Below are positions 1-11,399 of a stretch of 64,000 nt of DNA, one piece after another. The notes beneath the pieces were generated by a model. It was not told the origin of the DNA and did not search any database. It saw only the letters and a list, made by a program, of their open reading frames with translations. Each line of letters opens with the position of its first letter. The stretch's first letter is position 1. Origin of the DNA: Phragmites australis (Eukaryota > Streptophyta > Magnoliopsida > Poales > Poaceae); assembly GCF_958298935.1 (NCBI RefSeq), contig NC_084933.1, forward strand, positions 6,865,001 to 6,929,000, written 5' to 3'. The position numbers and the translations under genes were made by a program.

Positions 1-133
1 ATAAATAATTTATAAGAATTGTATGTATGGTGATTTTTTTACCTCTGTATAATGTTGATGAGATCTTGGTACGATTTTTGGGGGAGATCGGTTGAGTCAA
101 GGACTACGAGTCTGCTCGACTTCGGCATCGGCA

Positions 134-1878
134 TTATACAAATAAAGTGATTCCAAAATGCACCAAGTTCTTACGTGACTTGATTCCATCATTTGTCTTG
201 GCCGGTATATCCAGTAAGAGGCTAAGGATGCTATCACACACATTCTTCTCAACGTGCATAACATCGATGTTGTGGCGAACATCCAAGACCTTCCAGTAGG
301 GCAAATACTTAAAGAAAATCGGTATCTTCTTCCACAGCATGCCATTCAACGTCTCATTTTTCTTCCTCTTTTTACCCTTCGGTGTCTTCCAAAAACAACC
401 TTGATGCTCCTGACTATTTTAAACACTAGTGCCCCTCTGCAAGGTTTTAGGCCAGTACCTTGCTCAACCGTGTTGTCAAAATGTACCTTCATCTTGCGGT
501 ATCTATGAGTTCTGAGAAAGAACCGTCGGTGTCGCATATACACTACCTTCTGTGAGTACAGAAGGTACACAGACATGATTTCATCCAAGCACACAACATA
601 TCCTTGCTTCCCTTTAACCTGTCCCAATAGGGAAAAAATGGCGGGATAATCACTGATGGTAATGAAAATCATGGCTTTCAGCATGAAGTATTGTCGTCGG
701 AACTCATCCCACACCCGAACCTCATCGTTCCACAGTTTTACCATATCTTTCATCAGTGGTTCCAGAAACACATCTATATCGTTGCCAGGTTATTTCAGTC
801 CTTGGATAAGAATGAACAGCATAAGGTACTTACGCTTTATGCATAGCCATGGAAAAAGGTTGTAGATGGCCACGATCACTGGCCAAGTGCTATGTGAGGT
901 GCTCATGTCACCAAAAGGATTCATTCCATCGATACTCAACGCGAATCTTACATTCCTTAGTTCTTCAGCGAAATCCAGAAACATGGCATCGAACTTTCTC
1001 CATTGGCTAGCATCAGCGTGATGTCGAAGCTTAGTTCCATCCTTCTTGCACTTATCGAAATGCCAACGCATCAGTTCAAAGTCCCTAGGGTTCGAGTACA
1101 AACGCTGCAAGCGGGAGATCACTAGCAAGTACCACATCACCATAGCAGGACTTTTTCTCTTCTTCTCCGTGTCGGAAGAAGTGTCTTCTTCATCACGACC
1201 AGCAATACTCTTCTTCTTCTTCGCATTGGTGGAAGTATCTTCGTCCTCACAATCATCATTCCTCTTGTACCGACTTGCATTGCACACTAGGCATCTATCC
1301 AAGGCTTCGTACTCTTTACGGTAAAGGATACAGTGGTTCAGACACACGTGTATTTTTTGCACATCCAATGACAACGGACGTATAAGCTTCTTCGCCTGAT
1401 AAGTGCTGGTGGGCAAGGAGTTAGCCTTCGGAAGCATGTTTGCCAAGAGGCTCAACAGATCCGATAAACTTTTGTCAGATCATCCATTGTTGGCCTTCAA
1501 CCTTAGAAGTTCAAGCACTGAATACAACACCGTAAACTCCTTATCACAGCCCTTCAAATCCTCATACAAAAATTCCTTCGATACCTTCTGTAACACCTTG
1601 AAATTATCTAAATCTCTCGTGTCCCTTAAAACATACGATTCTGCGTGGCGTAACATTTTCTCCAGGTCGAAATCAGTATCATCATCCACCATAACATCAG
1701 TGTCACCTTCGACTCCCTCATCATCACCGTCCACTTGATCAGCAGCGATGTCGTTGTTTGGTTCACTTGTACGTTGTTCGCTGTAATTGTACAGCATGTG
1801 TAATCCTCGATAAAACCTCTCAAGATCAAGTATGATTTGATTATGCTTTATTTGACCCATAATTTCTGATTCTTGCAA
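134..1878 (-). pseudogene. CACTA (En/Spm) TNP2-type transposase, broken
   Basis: Minus-strand reading gives consecutive blocks of a CACTA transposase (tnp2 family), the enzyme that cuts and moves CACTA elements. An acidic N-terminal part (1480-1878) runs into the segment with LANMLPKANSLP, the cysteine pairs around CLNHCILYR and CLVCNASRYK (790-1455), then FLEPLMKDMVKLW (346-771), and the DVMHVEKNVCDS block (134-349). The blocks are separated by two in-frame stops (a TGA near 1480 where the family usually has Trp, and a TAA near 788 where Gln is expected) and by a frame change near 349. An Asp/Glu-rich insertion lies at about 1150-1250. The protein runs off the left edge of the window, so this is a partial, inactive copy. 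Family assignment comes from recognised motifs, not from a search. Confidence 0.85.
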
Positions 1879-2624
1879 TTAAAATATGGACAATATATTC
1901 CATTTGTCTTCTTAGTCAAAACGTCCTTCTCGGCGGCTTCGATAAAAGCATAAAGTCATTTGATGTATATTTCTCTATGTCTTAGCGCATCATACATCCA
2001 TACTCTGTCCATCTTTAACTTCAACCACATAATTAGATACATAAATTAATTAATTACTAATAAGATTAATTTTCAAAAAGAATTTTTAAAAATATAGAAC
2101 AAATTGGGCATGTTATGATTATAATATATCTACACAATTAAATCTACATTCGTAAATTTATGGCTCAAAATAATATGGATTCATTACTCTCTGTCCCTCT
2201 ACATCTAGATCTAGATCTAGATAAAAAAAATCCCCATTCATGATGAAACTTTCTAGAGACTTAAAAAACATCAAATTGAAGCTAAAATTTAGAAATATAA
2301 TGCTAAAATCATGTTAATCTACATAATAGAATAAATATTTCCACAAATTTTAGCTAATTTAAGGATCTAAATGGCTAGAACTATGAGCGCTCTATAACAT
2401 TTTCAAACCTTAAATAAGCCATAAATCTAAATCTATACTTCAAAAAGATGCTACCTAGGGATGAGATACTCTTACCTTAGATGCCTCCTCCAAGAATTAA
2501 ATAATAAAACCTTCTCCTTTGTTTTCAAAATTTGCGTCCGTCACTTGAGCTGTACTGTTCGAACAACAGTGAGCTCGTTCTGAATCGAGTTCCCCATGGG
2601 GGCACTATTTATGGAATATTTCCA
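1879..2624. mobile_element. CACTA element 1, AT-rich noncoding 5' region
   Basis: AT-rich stretch between the transposase start and the subterminal repeats. Several short runs of TAGATC repeat near 2205-2222. I see no coding capacity; by position it is leader or promoter sequence, and perhaps intron, of the transposon. Confidence 0.5.
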
Positions 2625-2934
2625 CAAGCAGTTCCTAATGTGAACCGCATGTGAAAACTTATTTTCACAGGCGGTTTCTTATGTGAACCGCCTGTGAAAA
2701 TAGCTCCATTTCTACAGGCAGTTCACACAAGGAACCATCTGTGAAAATAGATATTTTCATAGGAGGTTTCTTATGTGAACCACCTATGAAAACGTAGCTA
2801 TTTTCACAGGCGGTTCGCATAAAGAACCGTCTGTGGAAACAAGTTTTCACAGGCGGTCCACAACCTCATGAGGCCCGAGCCGAGTACTCAGGCGGTTTGT
2901 TATATAAACCGCATGTAGAAATAAACAGTAGGTG
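2625..2934. repeat. CACTA element 1 subterminal hairpin repeats and right terminus
   Basis: At least six copies, in both orientations, of a unit like TTTTCACAGGCGGTTC. Pairs form near-perfect hairpins, for example 2662-2700 and 2755-2795 (repeat, short TCTTATGT loop, inverse repeat). Such arrays are transposase binding sites at CACTA ends. The array stops at about 2934 in CAGTAGGTG, a degraded form of the expected terminal TAGTG, so this is probably the element's outer end. The other end lies left of the window. Confidence 0.75.
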
Positions 2935-2984
2935 TCTCAAAAAATAGTTTTTATAATAGTTAATAGATATCCCTCTACATTTTT

Positions 2985-3517
2985 TAGGGTTTGTTGAAGG
3001 ACAGATGGATAAGCCTATTTAACTTTAAGGAATATTCTTCATAAATGCTGGATAGACTGATTAAGTATTTTTACTGGATGAGGTCATCCACCTTGTCTAA
3101 TCATGATTATTAGTAAAATAATTAGTAATAATTAATATATTGTATTGCTAATTAGTATTTATTACTGTGAGATTATGATTGTTAAGTGTTGGTGTGTTTA
3201 TTAGTGCACTATTGTGTGTCGATAAGAGTATGATTAGTATAATTAGCTTATTTTATTGTTAATTAGTAATTACTATGATAAGATTAGTATTGACAAGTAT
3301 TAGTGTGTTGATTAATGTATAGCAAACTATTATTATTTGAAATTAAGAAATATAATTTAGTTAATTACTCTCATCTCATCCACTATCATCCCTCTAACCA
3401 AATATAAAATTGGATCATCTCATCCACCAAACCAAACAGACAACTTTGATACACACATCTCTAAAACATAGATGATTATATCTCATCAATCTTTACCCTC
3501 CAACCAAACACACCCTA
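2985..3517. mobile_element. Putative MITE with TAGGGT termini
   Basis: Left border TAGGGTTTGTTG and right border CCAACCAAACACACCCTA are imperfect inverted repeats of a kind common in grass MITEs. The interior is AT-rich and noncoding, with TCATC/GATGA-rich ends. I could not define a clean target duplication, so family and exact borders are uncertain. Confidence 0.45.
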
Positions 3518-5070
3518 GGTGAGCTATCTGAAAGGACGCTAGGATGATAGATAGATTATCTTTGGCATCTTGTTGGTTTATGTGGTGGTTAACTGTGTTA
3601 CATGTTAACAATTGTTAACATGTAAGAATCTTCAATATATTCTTTTTTTTTAAATAAGAATATGTTAAAGATTCTAAGGTGTTTTGTATATATCCGAGGA
3701 AATGTTGTTAGGTGTGGGGTCGGTGAGGTTTAAGTTATACAAGTAATATAATATGGTGGTCTGTGAGACTATAATAACCATTGTGTTTAAATCTATCAAA
3801 GATTCTGAAGAGATATGTTTAGCCGTTTAGATGAGCAGATGTGGGCCATCAAATGATACGAGGGTTGAGACCAGAATCCCTCAACTTTTGGCGCGCGCGG
3901 AACGAATCCATTCACCAAACCCAAAACCGAACAACTACAGCGAAGTGACGGCTGCTGTTGATCTTGATCGATCCGAGCTAGCTAGCTTACTGACAAAGCA
4001 TACGCGTTCATTTTGTTAATCCATGTAGAGGCTACCTTTCGCATTTGAATGGACTTGTTAAAGAAAGAATTCATTTCTCAGCTGTAAGGGCCAGTATATG
4101 ATCCAAACAAATTATAAAGCTTATATATCATCATTCATGTACCCAATTCCAAACTATGTAAGGTACACGCGTTTATGCATATTTTTGGATGTATAGGTTA
4201 TTAATTAATACTTGAATTTCATATAAGGAATTACGAATAAACCTCCTAATTTCTAGAATAGGGCTGCGGGCGGGTCAAATGTTAAACCTGACTGATACAC
4301 GCTGAGATAGGGCTTCAGTTTCTAATGCGTTTAAGCGAAGCAACACGGGGTTAACTGTGATGGACACGTGGAGCCGATCGACATCCATGTATGGGCACAT
4401 GCATGCAGCTCGATGGATATATGATTTTTTCTTCCCATGGAAGTTAGCTAGTGCATGATTTTGTTTAGACCACAGGGAGGTAGAGCGTAAACCCCACTTA
4501 GCTCCAAATATAGCCCCATCACATCACATCACATCGCATTAGCGGCGCGGCGCCTCACACCGTACGGAGTTGGCTACAAACTGCTTGGCCGGTGGCGCTT
4601 TGTTGACCTCGCAAACGAGGAAGACGTACTACCTGCAAAGTTGGGCAACAGCTAGCAACTTGTTGCCTCGATCCTGCCTTTTACTACTACTGATTTCGTT
4701 GCCAAAAGAAAAATATAGGTCGTTGAACCCGGCAAATCAGTGTTAGTTCAGAGAAATCTTGCTCGGCGTTATGTCGCGGTATATAGGATACGTGATCTTG
4801 GATCTCTCCTTTAATTTGTGCAGGCCTCTTATGACTATTAGGTTCCTCTTCTTCCTTTGTGCAAAATATATTCAGGTTGTCGGCACTAATCCATGCATTA
4901 TTTTGTTATGAAAAATACCTTTGGCAATTTTTTCTAACGTATAAATTAAAAAAGGTGATAATCGATGGATCTATTTTGACGTGTTCATTGTAACTTTTGA
5001 ATATATGAAAGGGAAAATGTTACAATTTTATATTATTTGACAGTAGTAGGAAGCGTATTATATCAACCTA
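3518..5070. other. Intergenic, no gene seen
   Basis: No open frame here looks like a protein; a 62-codon frame at 3831 has no recognisable features. Composition is mixed, with a GC-rich patch at 4540-4620. Nothing supportable as a gene or RNA. Confidence 0.5.
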
Positions 5071-5323
5071 CTCTTTCCGGTCATAAAAACTTATCGATTT
5101 TGATTTTTCACGCTCTTCGACGTGTAACTTTAATCATTACTTTCTATTAGAATATAATTATAATATACAATAAATAAATACAATATTATGAAAGTTTTTA
5201 AGACAATCTACACGTGTGACTTTTATATTTTCAAAATAAATATTTTAGAAGTTATTGATGATAAAGTTTTAATAGTTTGATCAGATCTTGATCAAAATGA
5301 TAAGTATTTATGAATGGAAAGAG
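5071..5323. mobile_element. Stowaway-like (Tc1/mariner) MITE
   Basis: About 253 bp with inverted termini CTCTTTCCGGTCATAAAAAC at the left and ATAAGTATTTATGAATGGAAAGAG at the right (each shows the TACTCYYTCC type of grass Stowaway ends), flanked by TA on both sides (5069-5070 and 5324-5325). The interior is AT-rich and noncoding. Stowaway elements are moved by mariner-type transposases supplied elsewhere. Confidence 0.7.
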
Positions 5324-6486
5324 TATAGGTTTAATTACTGTAAATAGTAATTTAGATTTTCTACAGGTTTTTTATGTCTAAATATGGCCAACGTTGCTTA
5401 CGGAGGAAACGAACTTGATGTATGTGAACGGCAGGAACGGACGAAAAGTTGACGGATTCGTACCCACTATCTTTAGTATACCTGGCATGCATCGATTCGT
5501 TTTTTAAAGTCTTTAGAGATGGCCATTATTAGAATGGTCAGCATAGAAGTGGAAAGGAGTGTATATCCATGCCCATGAGCAACTTTATGTTCTGCTTTTG
5601 ACATCGCCGTTTACTTGATGAGGTACGAAGCAATTAACAAAGCCTGACACCAAACCTCTTGATGGTGAGACACTTGGGTCGTTTCAAAAAAACAAGAAAG
5701 ATAGTGGGCACTGGGCGCTTGGGAGTTGAGAGCTACGATTGTTTGGCCGCTAGTTCACGATAAAAAATCACAACATATACTAGCTAGCCGTGGTGTAAAA
5801 AAACCCTGATTTAAACAAGATCCTCATTTTCTTTTTCAAGAACCTACAGTGCAACACAAAGCCTAAAAGACTGTCTGAATGTGTTAACGAGACATCTGTT
5901 TGTAACTCTTATAGACAGCTTTCTATGTACTCTACTACTCTCTATATTATTCCGTACACAAAACCCCTCTCTCTCTCTCTCTCTTCTCTCTCTATATATA
6001 TATAAACATAACTTCTAATAAATTTCTTAGTTAATAATGTACAACTTAAGAAACACGATTGTAATGATAGTACAATCTAAAACGTAACTCCGGTACTTAT
6101 ATATATTAATTATAAATCATTAGTTTCTCGTGTTGTAATTATTTACTTCTAGACGCGCGGTTATAACTGATCTATCTAACATATTGTAACTGACAGTTTT
6201 TTTAAGTTATAACTGGCGGGATAACGTAACAGTAACTAGAGTTAGGCCTAGACGCAAAATAGACTTGCATTGCTATATATATAACCCATCCAAAAATTGT
6301 CTTACTAACTTGCATGATATCATTAATTGCAAACAAATGTATAGATAATTCACTGTACAGATAATTCAATGTACAAGTTGTCTTTAGTCCGGTCTATAAA
6401 TTATACATGGAGGTACATTACAGATAGTCAATATTTATCATTAAATCTACGTGCTCCAAGGTTAGCAACTTCACTTGTGATGATTA
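5324..6486. other. Intergenic, with short CT/TA microsatellite
   Basis: AT-rich, no coding signal. A CT run followed by TA repeats lies at about 5967-6002. Nothing else recognised. Confidence 0.5.
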
Positions 6487-8711
6487 CACTATTACGGAAA
6501 CTTCTTTCACTACTGACTCCAAAATCATTTTCACTGTCAGTTTTGAAAACTGCAGTGTGTAACGGGCAGTGATAGACTGGCAGTGAAATGTGTTATCACT
6601 GTCGGTAGAAGGATTCGACCAACAGTGATGTCCTGGGTATCACTGCCGACTAGTGGTTTCAGCCGGCAGTGATTCCCAAGACATCACTATCGGCTGAAAG
6701 CTTCAGCTGGCAGTGTTGTGCCCCCTCCTTTCTACTCTGGCCCTGTCCTCCATCTCTCTCCTCGATCTCTTCGTCTCTCTCCCACTCAATACATGCATAA
6801 TGAGACATATTTGTAAATCAATGATAAAGACACATTTATTAATACATAGAAATTCATGTCAGACATATATACATAATAGTTCTCATAGATCATCCCTCGA
6901 AAAGTCAGTCGAGTTGAGCCAGTCCAGTATCCCTCTACCTCTCTCACGATGGGACCGCGTCTCCACGTAGATGGTTGATGGTGTCTGTACGTGCGGGGAT
7001 GCGGGGGGTGGTGAAGCGGAGGACCCAGCCACACCTGATCGACCGCAGTGTCGCCAAAGCTCCAGGCTCGCCAGTGTGTCAAAGACATCAAAGTCCGACT
7101 CCTGATCGCGAGTACAGTTTGACCATTCGACCTCCTCCGCTGGGTACTGATGGGCCACCCTCTCGTCCTCCTTCTGGGTTCCCCTTCCCATCGCGCAACA
7201 TTTGCTCTAGATCATCGACGTCAGCGTCGCCCAACATCTCCTCTAGATCATCATCAGCCAACGTATCTTCAGCAGGCGGTATATTGATATATTCGTCGAC
7301 CGTCATATCGGTGCACATGTCTTCGCCTTCTCTTCCAATATATTGCCCTTTCTGTACGATCCCAGCTTCACCGTGCTCGGTCCAACGGGTATAGCTAGGC
7401 ATAAAACCCCTTGGCATCAAGTGGTAATATATCTAATAGGTGATGGAGAACTGCTTCTTATTCTTGCAATCGACATATAAATAGCATATGTATTGAGATT
7501 GTGTATTTGACTTGCCGTTGTGACTACTACCAGGAAACCCTATACGTCATTCTTGTACTCTGCGCTCACACGTCTCACATCGTACATCCATCTCCTGTCC
7601 ATCTATAATTATATCATTATTGTAAATCCAAATTCAAAATATCTAGAAAATTGTGCGATCACCAACAAATAAATTACCTCGCAATCTCCTACCGGCAATT
7701 GGCTTGGGTTGGAGGAGCCGCCTTTTGTATGCTTTCGTGTCCGCTTCCGATGAGTATTTGTTGGTGCCATCCTAAAAAAATTTCTTTATTATTCAACCCT
7801 TATCTATGACTCAGTAAGGAAAAATAAAAAATAAATACGCTCATACCTAAAGTTTATATATTGGAGGTTGATAATTAACTAAAACATAAAAAATACAATT
7901 AGATCTTGCTATATATCTAAATATCATGGCTAATTTTTATAATTCATGAAAAATAAAAAATAAATATACTCATAACTAAAATTTCTATATCGTAGACTTC
8001 TAAATTTATTCCTATGGTTTATTAAGATCAACTTTGAAGCTTTGCCTAGGTCTCCATAGGGATAAGATCAACTTTGGTTTTTTAGTAATATTTTGAGTTA
8101 AAATGCTAAATATAGGATTAACCTTAGGGATTTCAACTTACTTGAGCTCAAGAGGCTCCTGCTAGAAGCTTGCTTGTTGTTGGAGAAAAAAATCTAGAGT
8201 TCACTTGTCCTAAAAAATAAAGAAAGGGCAAATGAGCAAATGGAGAAAGAATAAGGGATTTTATTTAGATAGCTAGAGAGAGCTCATCTAAACCTTCTTC
8301 TTGATCAAAATTGAGCTTGAGTGGTGAGGGAATTAATACGGGAGAAGTGATACAGTGGTTGTTGCCATAGGTGATTTTTTTAGGGAGAGAGTACTGAAAA
8401 TAGCTCTGTTAGCTCAAAATAGAAAATGGTGGGGAAGAGGATGATATCACTGCCGGCTCATATAATCTGTCGGCAGTGATGTAGAGATATCATTGTCGGT
8501 CAATAGATTAAGCCGATAGTAATGACGTGTGAGTGCATCACTGACGGCTCAATCCATCAGCTGGCGTGATGACCTTATCACTGCCGGTTCATAAGCCACG
8601 ATGACTAATTCTTCCAGTACGTCTAATGAAACAGTAGTGATGCTTCATCATTGTCAGTTTATGAGAAACCAATAGTGATAGACCGGTATATAAATATAAT
8701 TCTATAGTAGT
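6487..8711. mobile_element. CACTA element 2, internally deleted
   Basis: The left end reads CACTATTACGGAAACT and the right end CTATAGTAGTA, its approximate inverse. Both ends carry many copies, in both orientations, of a subterminal motif like ATCACTGCCGGCT (6521-6715 and 8440-8690), different from that of CACTA element 1. The interior holds only an N-terminal transposase remnant on the minus strand. At 2.2 kb it is far smaller than autonomous elements, so it is a defective derivative. The flanking 3-bp duplication is not clear. Confidence 0.75.
6786..7765 (-). pseudogene. CACTA TNP2-type transposase, N-terminal remnant
   Basis: A minus-strand segment at 7088-7420 has the N-terminal signature of the CACTA transposase: MPRGFMPSYTRWTEHGE followed by an acidic stretch with the repeated pattern LEEMLGDADVDDLEQMLRD. 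Upstream at about 7675-7765 is a short basic first-exon-like piece beginning MAPTNTHRKRTRKHTKG. Downstream, frames at 6786-7191 continue without the catalytic core. The transposase is therefore deleted after its N terminus. It is encoded by CACTA element 2 and could not be functional. Confidence 0.65.
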
Positions 8712-9133
8712 ATTTCTTGCCCTCATTGACATAATATACCCCAAACCCATCCAAGAATTGTCTTACTCACTGCTAAAAGTAAATTCAAATCCTGTGCACA
8801 TATTCGTTTGGGTTTAAACTAGTGCTACTCGAACACCGGAGTCTACAAATATTTTGCCTAGATGGGCTCCCGAGTTAGATTTCTCCACGTGCTCTGGTCG
8901 GAGTGACATTTAGCATCTCCAAATTTATTTTCCGCAAATCTGACCAAAATCCGAGTTGCATGTCCAAGTAACGCTGGATAAACACGAAAGGGGATACAAT
9001 CTGTGGCGATGTTCAAGCGAGCACTTCTGTAATTATCCAAGTATCAAACCAAAAAAAAAAAAAACTCGCATAGTCGGTGACGCCTTTCAGATATTATAAC
9101 AAGCAGAATTATTGTACGTCGATAACCATTGGG
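8712..9133. other. Intergenic, A-tract
   Basis: No gene seen. A 15-base A run at about 9049-9063 is the only notable feature. Confidence 0.4.
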
Positions 9134-9412
9134 CTAACGTGGGCTGTTTTCTTTGTTTAATGGGCTCTTTCTTCCTTTGAGTTTGGTAGTTTTCAGCCCA
9201 TTCAAATCATCAAAGACATGTTTCATCTTTCCTTTTTCTAATGAGTCGTTTCTGCCCGCAGCCTTTTTTGGGGCACTCTTTTCAGCCCAAGACAACACGA
9301 CCTTGTCCTTCTTTTCTGCAGGAGAAAAGCTCTTCCTTTTTCGGAGAAGCTTGTATGCCAAACTAGTAACAGTGTCATAGTGTTCGTCATGTATCGGCGC
9401 GTCATAAAACAT
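9134..9412 (-). CDS. Unrecognised 92-codon reading frame
   Basis: Minus-strand frame of 92 codons, highly basic and lysine-rich in its second half (KRKSF, PKKAAGRN, KLKGRKSP). I do not recognise the family. It could be a fragment of a nuclear protein captured by a transposon, or chance. There is no visible promoter, intron or partner gene, and the frame on the opposite strand is also open over most of its length, which weakens the case. Confidence 0.2.
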   Translation of the reverse strand: MFYDAPIHDEHYDTVTSLAYKLLRKRKSFSPAEKKDKVVLSWAEKSAPKKAAGRNDSLEKGKMKHVFDDLNGLKTTKLKGRKSPLNKENSPR

Positions 9413-10210
9413 ATCTTGGGGCGAATTTATTGTATATTGCCGTTAACTTAGTAACTGTCACGCATGATTGAAATCCAAAATCTAACGCGAAAGGAAATAT
9501 TAATATTACAAACTCGTGGATGGAACGAGCATCCTCCTCGGCTGTAGGGGCGGCGCCGCCCCAAGGGGGAGTCGGCCTGAGCACCGGCACCTCCATCCTT
9601 GCTGCCACAAACGGGATCTCCATCGCCACCATTAGGTGCACCGTGTCGTCGCCTTCCCACCTCTCCGCTAACCGCTGCAGGCGCCAACTCACCCAACGTC
9701 TCTCAAATCTAAGCCCGCTTGATGCCGCTGTGTTGCCATCTCTCCCGCCGACCAGTCATGCTGCCACCTTTCCTCCTCTCCGCCAACCGCTACCAGCACC
9801 CACCCGCCGCCTCTCCAAGAGTCTGAGCACGCCAATGCAGAGCTCCGTGTGTGGGGAAGAGCTCCGTGTGTGGCTCAGCTCGGCACTCCTCGGTGAGGGA
9901 GAAGAGGGCATTGGGCGAGCTACCATGGAGAAGGAGGTGGATGGCGGAGGAATCTTGACCGACGGTCGACCATGGCCTTCTCGGGAGTCGCCCTGGAGCG
10001 GCCAAGCTGCAAGGCACGGGAGCAGACACTGACTAGTGGACCCCACAACGAGGGGAGGAGGTGCGATCCAGTCGAGCTGGCTTGTGGCTCGGTCGAGCCT
10101 GAGCCGAGCCTAATATTCATATCAGGAAACTTAGTAAGTCGAACCTGGCTCAGCTCGTTTCTAGCCCTACTCCCTGGTAAGATCAAAGTCAGCGCTTGCA
10201 GGGGTTAAAA
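9413..10210. other. GC-rich island, unassigned
   Basis: From about 9530 to 10050 the composition is strongly GC-rich and frames are open on both strands, as expected from base composition alone. The right edge (10060-10175) carries repeated GAGCC/CGAGC words and ends CTAGCCCT, resembling the end of a hAT-type MITE. No protein family is recognised. It may be a captured 5' gene end or an old transposon interior. Confidence 0.35.
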
Positions 10211-10487
10211 GACAAGAAGGACTAAGGAGGGGGTGGCAACCGGTTAGATTTAGATGCGAAGCTGAGCTCAACGATAAAAAATTAATCAAACCCTCAAACA
10301 GTTAAGACCTCAAATTTCAATCAATTTAGTACCATTATTCATGTCATAGACTCTTGGAAAATTTCCTTGTGGTTGCCATTATTCTTGACACTTTGCTTTA
10401 CACCAACTAATCACCATCTCCATACCGCTCAAGAAAAGGTCTAATCTTTCGAGTTCTATGGGTATCTGAGTTCCTGTCTTGCTATTT

Positions 10488-10905
10488 TCACGCCCTTGTC
10501 CTCTCTCGCGTCTCCTCCAACGCCGGCGATGGCGCGGTCGCACCTCCAGCCCCTGGAGTCCCTTCCGTGCACGGCCATGGGCAGATGCAGAGGGGCGCAA
10601 AGTCTCTGCTGCAGTACCCGCAACATGCGCTGCCCTCTTTCTTGCACGCATCTAGGCAGTCCCTCGGGTCCTCATCATTACAGTAGCCCGTGAGGATCTT
10701 GCTGGGGGCGAGGACACAGCTTCGTCTTTGCCTGAGCACAACCTGCACACAAAACGACCAAATGGTTTATTTCAGCTCACAAAACCATGCATTTTCCCTA
10801 AATGTTTACAAGTATTCTCTGCATATGTAATTTGCTCATACCAGCAGTGAAGAGGAGTGCCATGATCAAGAGGGTGGAGCTTGTTGCTGCGATCTTGCGA
10901 CCCAT
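10488..10905 (-). pseudogene. Secreted cysteine-rich (defensin-like) peptide gene, one-base frameshift
   Basis: Exon 1 (10842-10905) encodes a clear signal peptide, MGRKIAATSSTLLIMALLF, and ends at a GT donor. A 99-bp intron follows, and exon 2 is 10488-10742. Joining at these sites reads on as TAGCAQAKTKLCPRP and then hits a stop. A shift of one base in the run of five C (around 10709) restores a frame rich in cysteine: SKILTGYC, RDC, DAC, SACCGYC, PLCICPWPC. So a small secreted disulphide-rich peptide of about ten cysteines is broken by a single extra or missing C, or the base is a sequencing error. The cysteine spacing does not let me place it firmly in a named defensin subgroup. Confidence 0.6.
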
Positions 10906-11139
10906 GGATGGAATTTGGTGGTCAGCTGATCTGAGTGGTGAGGAGGCAAGGTTGGCATGCCTATTTAGAATCAGATAGCGTTATTTTGCAGCAACATGAG
11001 TGTTAATTGTGAATAACCATGTCTTAATTTTAAGTGCCATTAGTAATTTCTGCCAAATAAATGGTGTCTGCATTTATTAGTGCAGCTAACTATCGATGAA
11101 CATATCTTTAGCACTGATATCAAGTATAGTATGGACAAC

Positions 11140-11370
11140 CAGGGTTTTAGTTACCGTTTTGCAAATGGTTATCGGTCCCCGGTGGTAACTGTAACTGCAC
11201 TGTAATTTGGTGGAATTCAGTAGAAACCGGTCGAATTTTATCAAATTTTTTATTTTTTATATTTTTAATTTAAGTTTGGTTGGTAACCGCTCGGTTTATA
11301 AAAGCGGTGCGGACCGAATCGTCCGGTAACCGTGATAAACGAGCGGTTACCGACAATATTTATAACCGTG
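11140..11370. mobile_element. hAT-type MITE with exact 8-bp target duplication
   Basis: A 231-bp noncoding element starting CAGGGTTTTAGTTACCG and ending CAATATTTATAACCGTG, with the repeated word GGTTACCG/CGGTAACC inside. It is flanked on both sides by the identical 8-mer TGGACAAC (11132-11139 and 11371-11378). An 8-bp duplication is diagnostic of hAT transposition; no transposase is encoded. Confidence 0.8.
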
Positions 11371-11399
11371 TGGACAACTGATGCCTGCAAAAGATCAGG

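Noticed and set aside
3831..4019. 62-codon plus-strand frame
   Set aside because: No recognisable motif, no splice or promoter context, and length within chance for this composition.
9520..10046. Long overlapping frames on both strands in GC-rich DNA
   Set aside because: Open on both strands together, as expected from high GC; no domain words in either.
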